NCBI RefSeq assembly: GCF_004217615.1
Contig: NZ_SHLD01000001.1
Location: forward strand, 6,200,001 to 6,264,000
Origin: Micromonospora kangleipakensis
Lineage (GTDB): Bacteria > Actinomycetota > Actinomycetes > Mycobacteriales > Micromonosporaceae
Length of the DNA stretch: 64,000 nucleotides
Direction of reading: 5' to 3'
Positions 63,343 through 64,000 of the stretch are shown piece after piece. The translations under genes were made by a program, and so were the position numbers. The notes beneath the pieces are model-generated. The model was not told the origin of the DNA and did no database searches. It saw only the letters and a list, made by a program, of their open reading frames with translations. Position 1 is the first letter of the stretch. Each line of letters starts with the position of its first letter.

Positions 63343-64000
63343 TCAGCGACGGCTCTCGCCGCTGCCGATCTCCGCCCGCTCCGGTCGGGACTCGACCGGC
63401 GGGTGCCCCGGCGAGACCGGCGCCTCGGCCGGCTTCTCGATCGGGTAGAAGAAGCCCCGGATCGCCGGGCCGAGGGCACCGAGCCGGTTCATCTTCTTCG
63501 GCACGACCCAGCCGACGTAGTCCAGCTCGCCGTGCCCGTCGTGGCCGTCGACCGCGGTGAGCGGCTGGTGGACCTCGACGAACCGGCCGTCCGGCAGCCG
63601 CTTGATGATGCCGGTCTCCACGCCGTGGGCCAGCACCTCCCGGTCATGCTGCTGCAGACCCAGGCAGAGCCGGTACGCGACGTAATAGGCCAGCGGCGGG
63701 ACGATCAGCAGACCGACCCGGCCCGCCCAGGTCATCGCGTTCAGGCTGATGTGGAACTTGTCCGCGATGACGTCGTTGGCGCCGGAGAGGGTCAGCACCA
63801 GCCAGAATGCCACGGCCATCGAGCCCGCGGCGGTCCGGGCCGGCACGTCCCGGGGGCGCTGGAGCAGGTTGTGGTGCTTGTAGTCCTTGAGGTGCCGCGC
63901 CTCCAGGAACGGGTAGAGCAGGGAGATCCCGACCAGGATGCCGGGCAGCACCACCGTCGGCCAGAAGATCGGCGGGATGACGTACCCGTCGCCGATCGGG
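63343..64000 (-). CDS. qcrB: Cytochrome bc1 complex cytochrome b subunit, C-terminal part
   Basis: The last ~218 codons of an actinobacterial QcrB are visible; the gene continues beyond the right edge. Landmarks are PPIFWPTVVLPGILVGISLLYPFLEARHLKDYKHHNLLQRPRDVPARTA, NDVIADKFHISLNAMTWAGR, and the long extension with IIKRLPDGRFVEVHQPL. QcrB transfers electrons from menaquinol in the respiratory bcc complex coupled to cytochrome aa3. ctaE and qcrCA are expected beyond the window. Confidence 0.93.
   Translation of the reverse strand, partial: PIGDGYVIPPIFWPTVVLPGILVGISLLYPFLEARHLKDYKHHNLLQRPRDVPARTAAGSMAVAFWLVLTLSGANDVIADKFHISLNAMTWAGRVGLLIVPPLAYYVAYRLCLGLQQHDREVLAHGVETGIIKRLPDGRFVEVHQPLTAVDGHDGHGELDYVGWVVPKKMNRLGALGPAIRGFFYPIEKPAEAPVSPGHPPVESRPERAEIGSGESRR

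Overview
The window is about 64 kb of very GC-rich actinobacterial chromosome with dense codon-biased genes, many GTG starts, many 4-base stop/start overlaps and GC-rich hairpin terminators. A PASTA Ser/Thr kinase beside an Rv2175c-type regulator, a PimB'-type mannosyltransferase, class II DAHP synthase, an actinobacterial QcrB and a C50-type carotenoid gene set point to Actinomycetia. Micromonosporaceae (Micromonospora-like) is my best guess, from gene content and intergenic palindromes; it is not proven. I see no rRNA, tRNA, CRISPR array or prophage. The only mobile-element trace is a decayed IS200/IS605 remnant.

Layout. 1-2.2 kb: a partial FAD monooxygenase divergent from a TetR regulator, with a palindromic operator between them, then a YbaK-type deacylase. 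2.2-7.0 kb: a translationally coupled carotenoid-tailoring operon (CrtA-like monooxygenase, GNAT, CruF-like hydratase, family 2 glycosyltransferase, CrtI/CrtD-like desaturase). 7.0-17.6 kb: CDP-alcohol phosphatidyltransferase, metF, XRE regulator, long-chain prenyl diphosphate synthase, Rv2175c-like protein, PknL-like kinase with four PASTA domains, endonuclease IV, threonine aldolase and aroG. 17.7-30.4 kb: a more accessory stretch with a lipoprotein, AA10 LPMO, broken AraC gene, GH18 chitinase, glutathione peroxidase, SGNH esterase, a DUF4397 protein with a class F sortase, a threonine dehydratase-like enzyme, proC, pfkA and a PNPOx-like protein.

30.5-50 kb: 3'-5' exoribonuclease, Crp/Fnr regulator, a large class III cyclase/ATPase/TPR regulator, PlsC acyltransferase, trehalose-phosphate synthase, a flavin monooxygenase/hydrolase pair, a four-gene unit ending in ROK glucokinase and an endonuclease/phosphatase, FadD15-like acyl-CoA ligase and a histidine kinase/response regulator pair. 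50-64 kb: methyltransferase plus GGDEF-EAL protein, M48 protease plus pimB, the IS remnant, a Cys-rich small protein, NYN-domain protein, DEDDh exonuclease/GIY-YIG fusion, an ACT-less Rel, Nudix hydrolase, sugar nucleotidyltransferase, an AsnC-type ligand-binding protein, a DUF4142 secreted protein and the C-terminus of qcrB.

Much of the window reads as an expanded version of the M. tuberculosis Rv2172c-Rv2196 neighbourhood (metF-like, idsA2, Rv2175c, pknL, aroG, Rv2179c, plsC, Rv2185c, fadD15, pimB, Rv2191, qcrB), with lineage-specific genes inserted. It is mostly ordinary core chromosome. The better leads are the sortase F/DUF4397 pair with a non-standard sorting signal, the shared element upstream of the LPMO and the chitinase, the dispersed palindromes between convergent genes, a series of leaderless promoters, and a phosphofructokinase carrying pyrophosphate-type residues.
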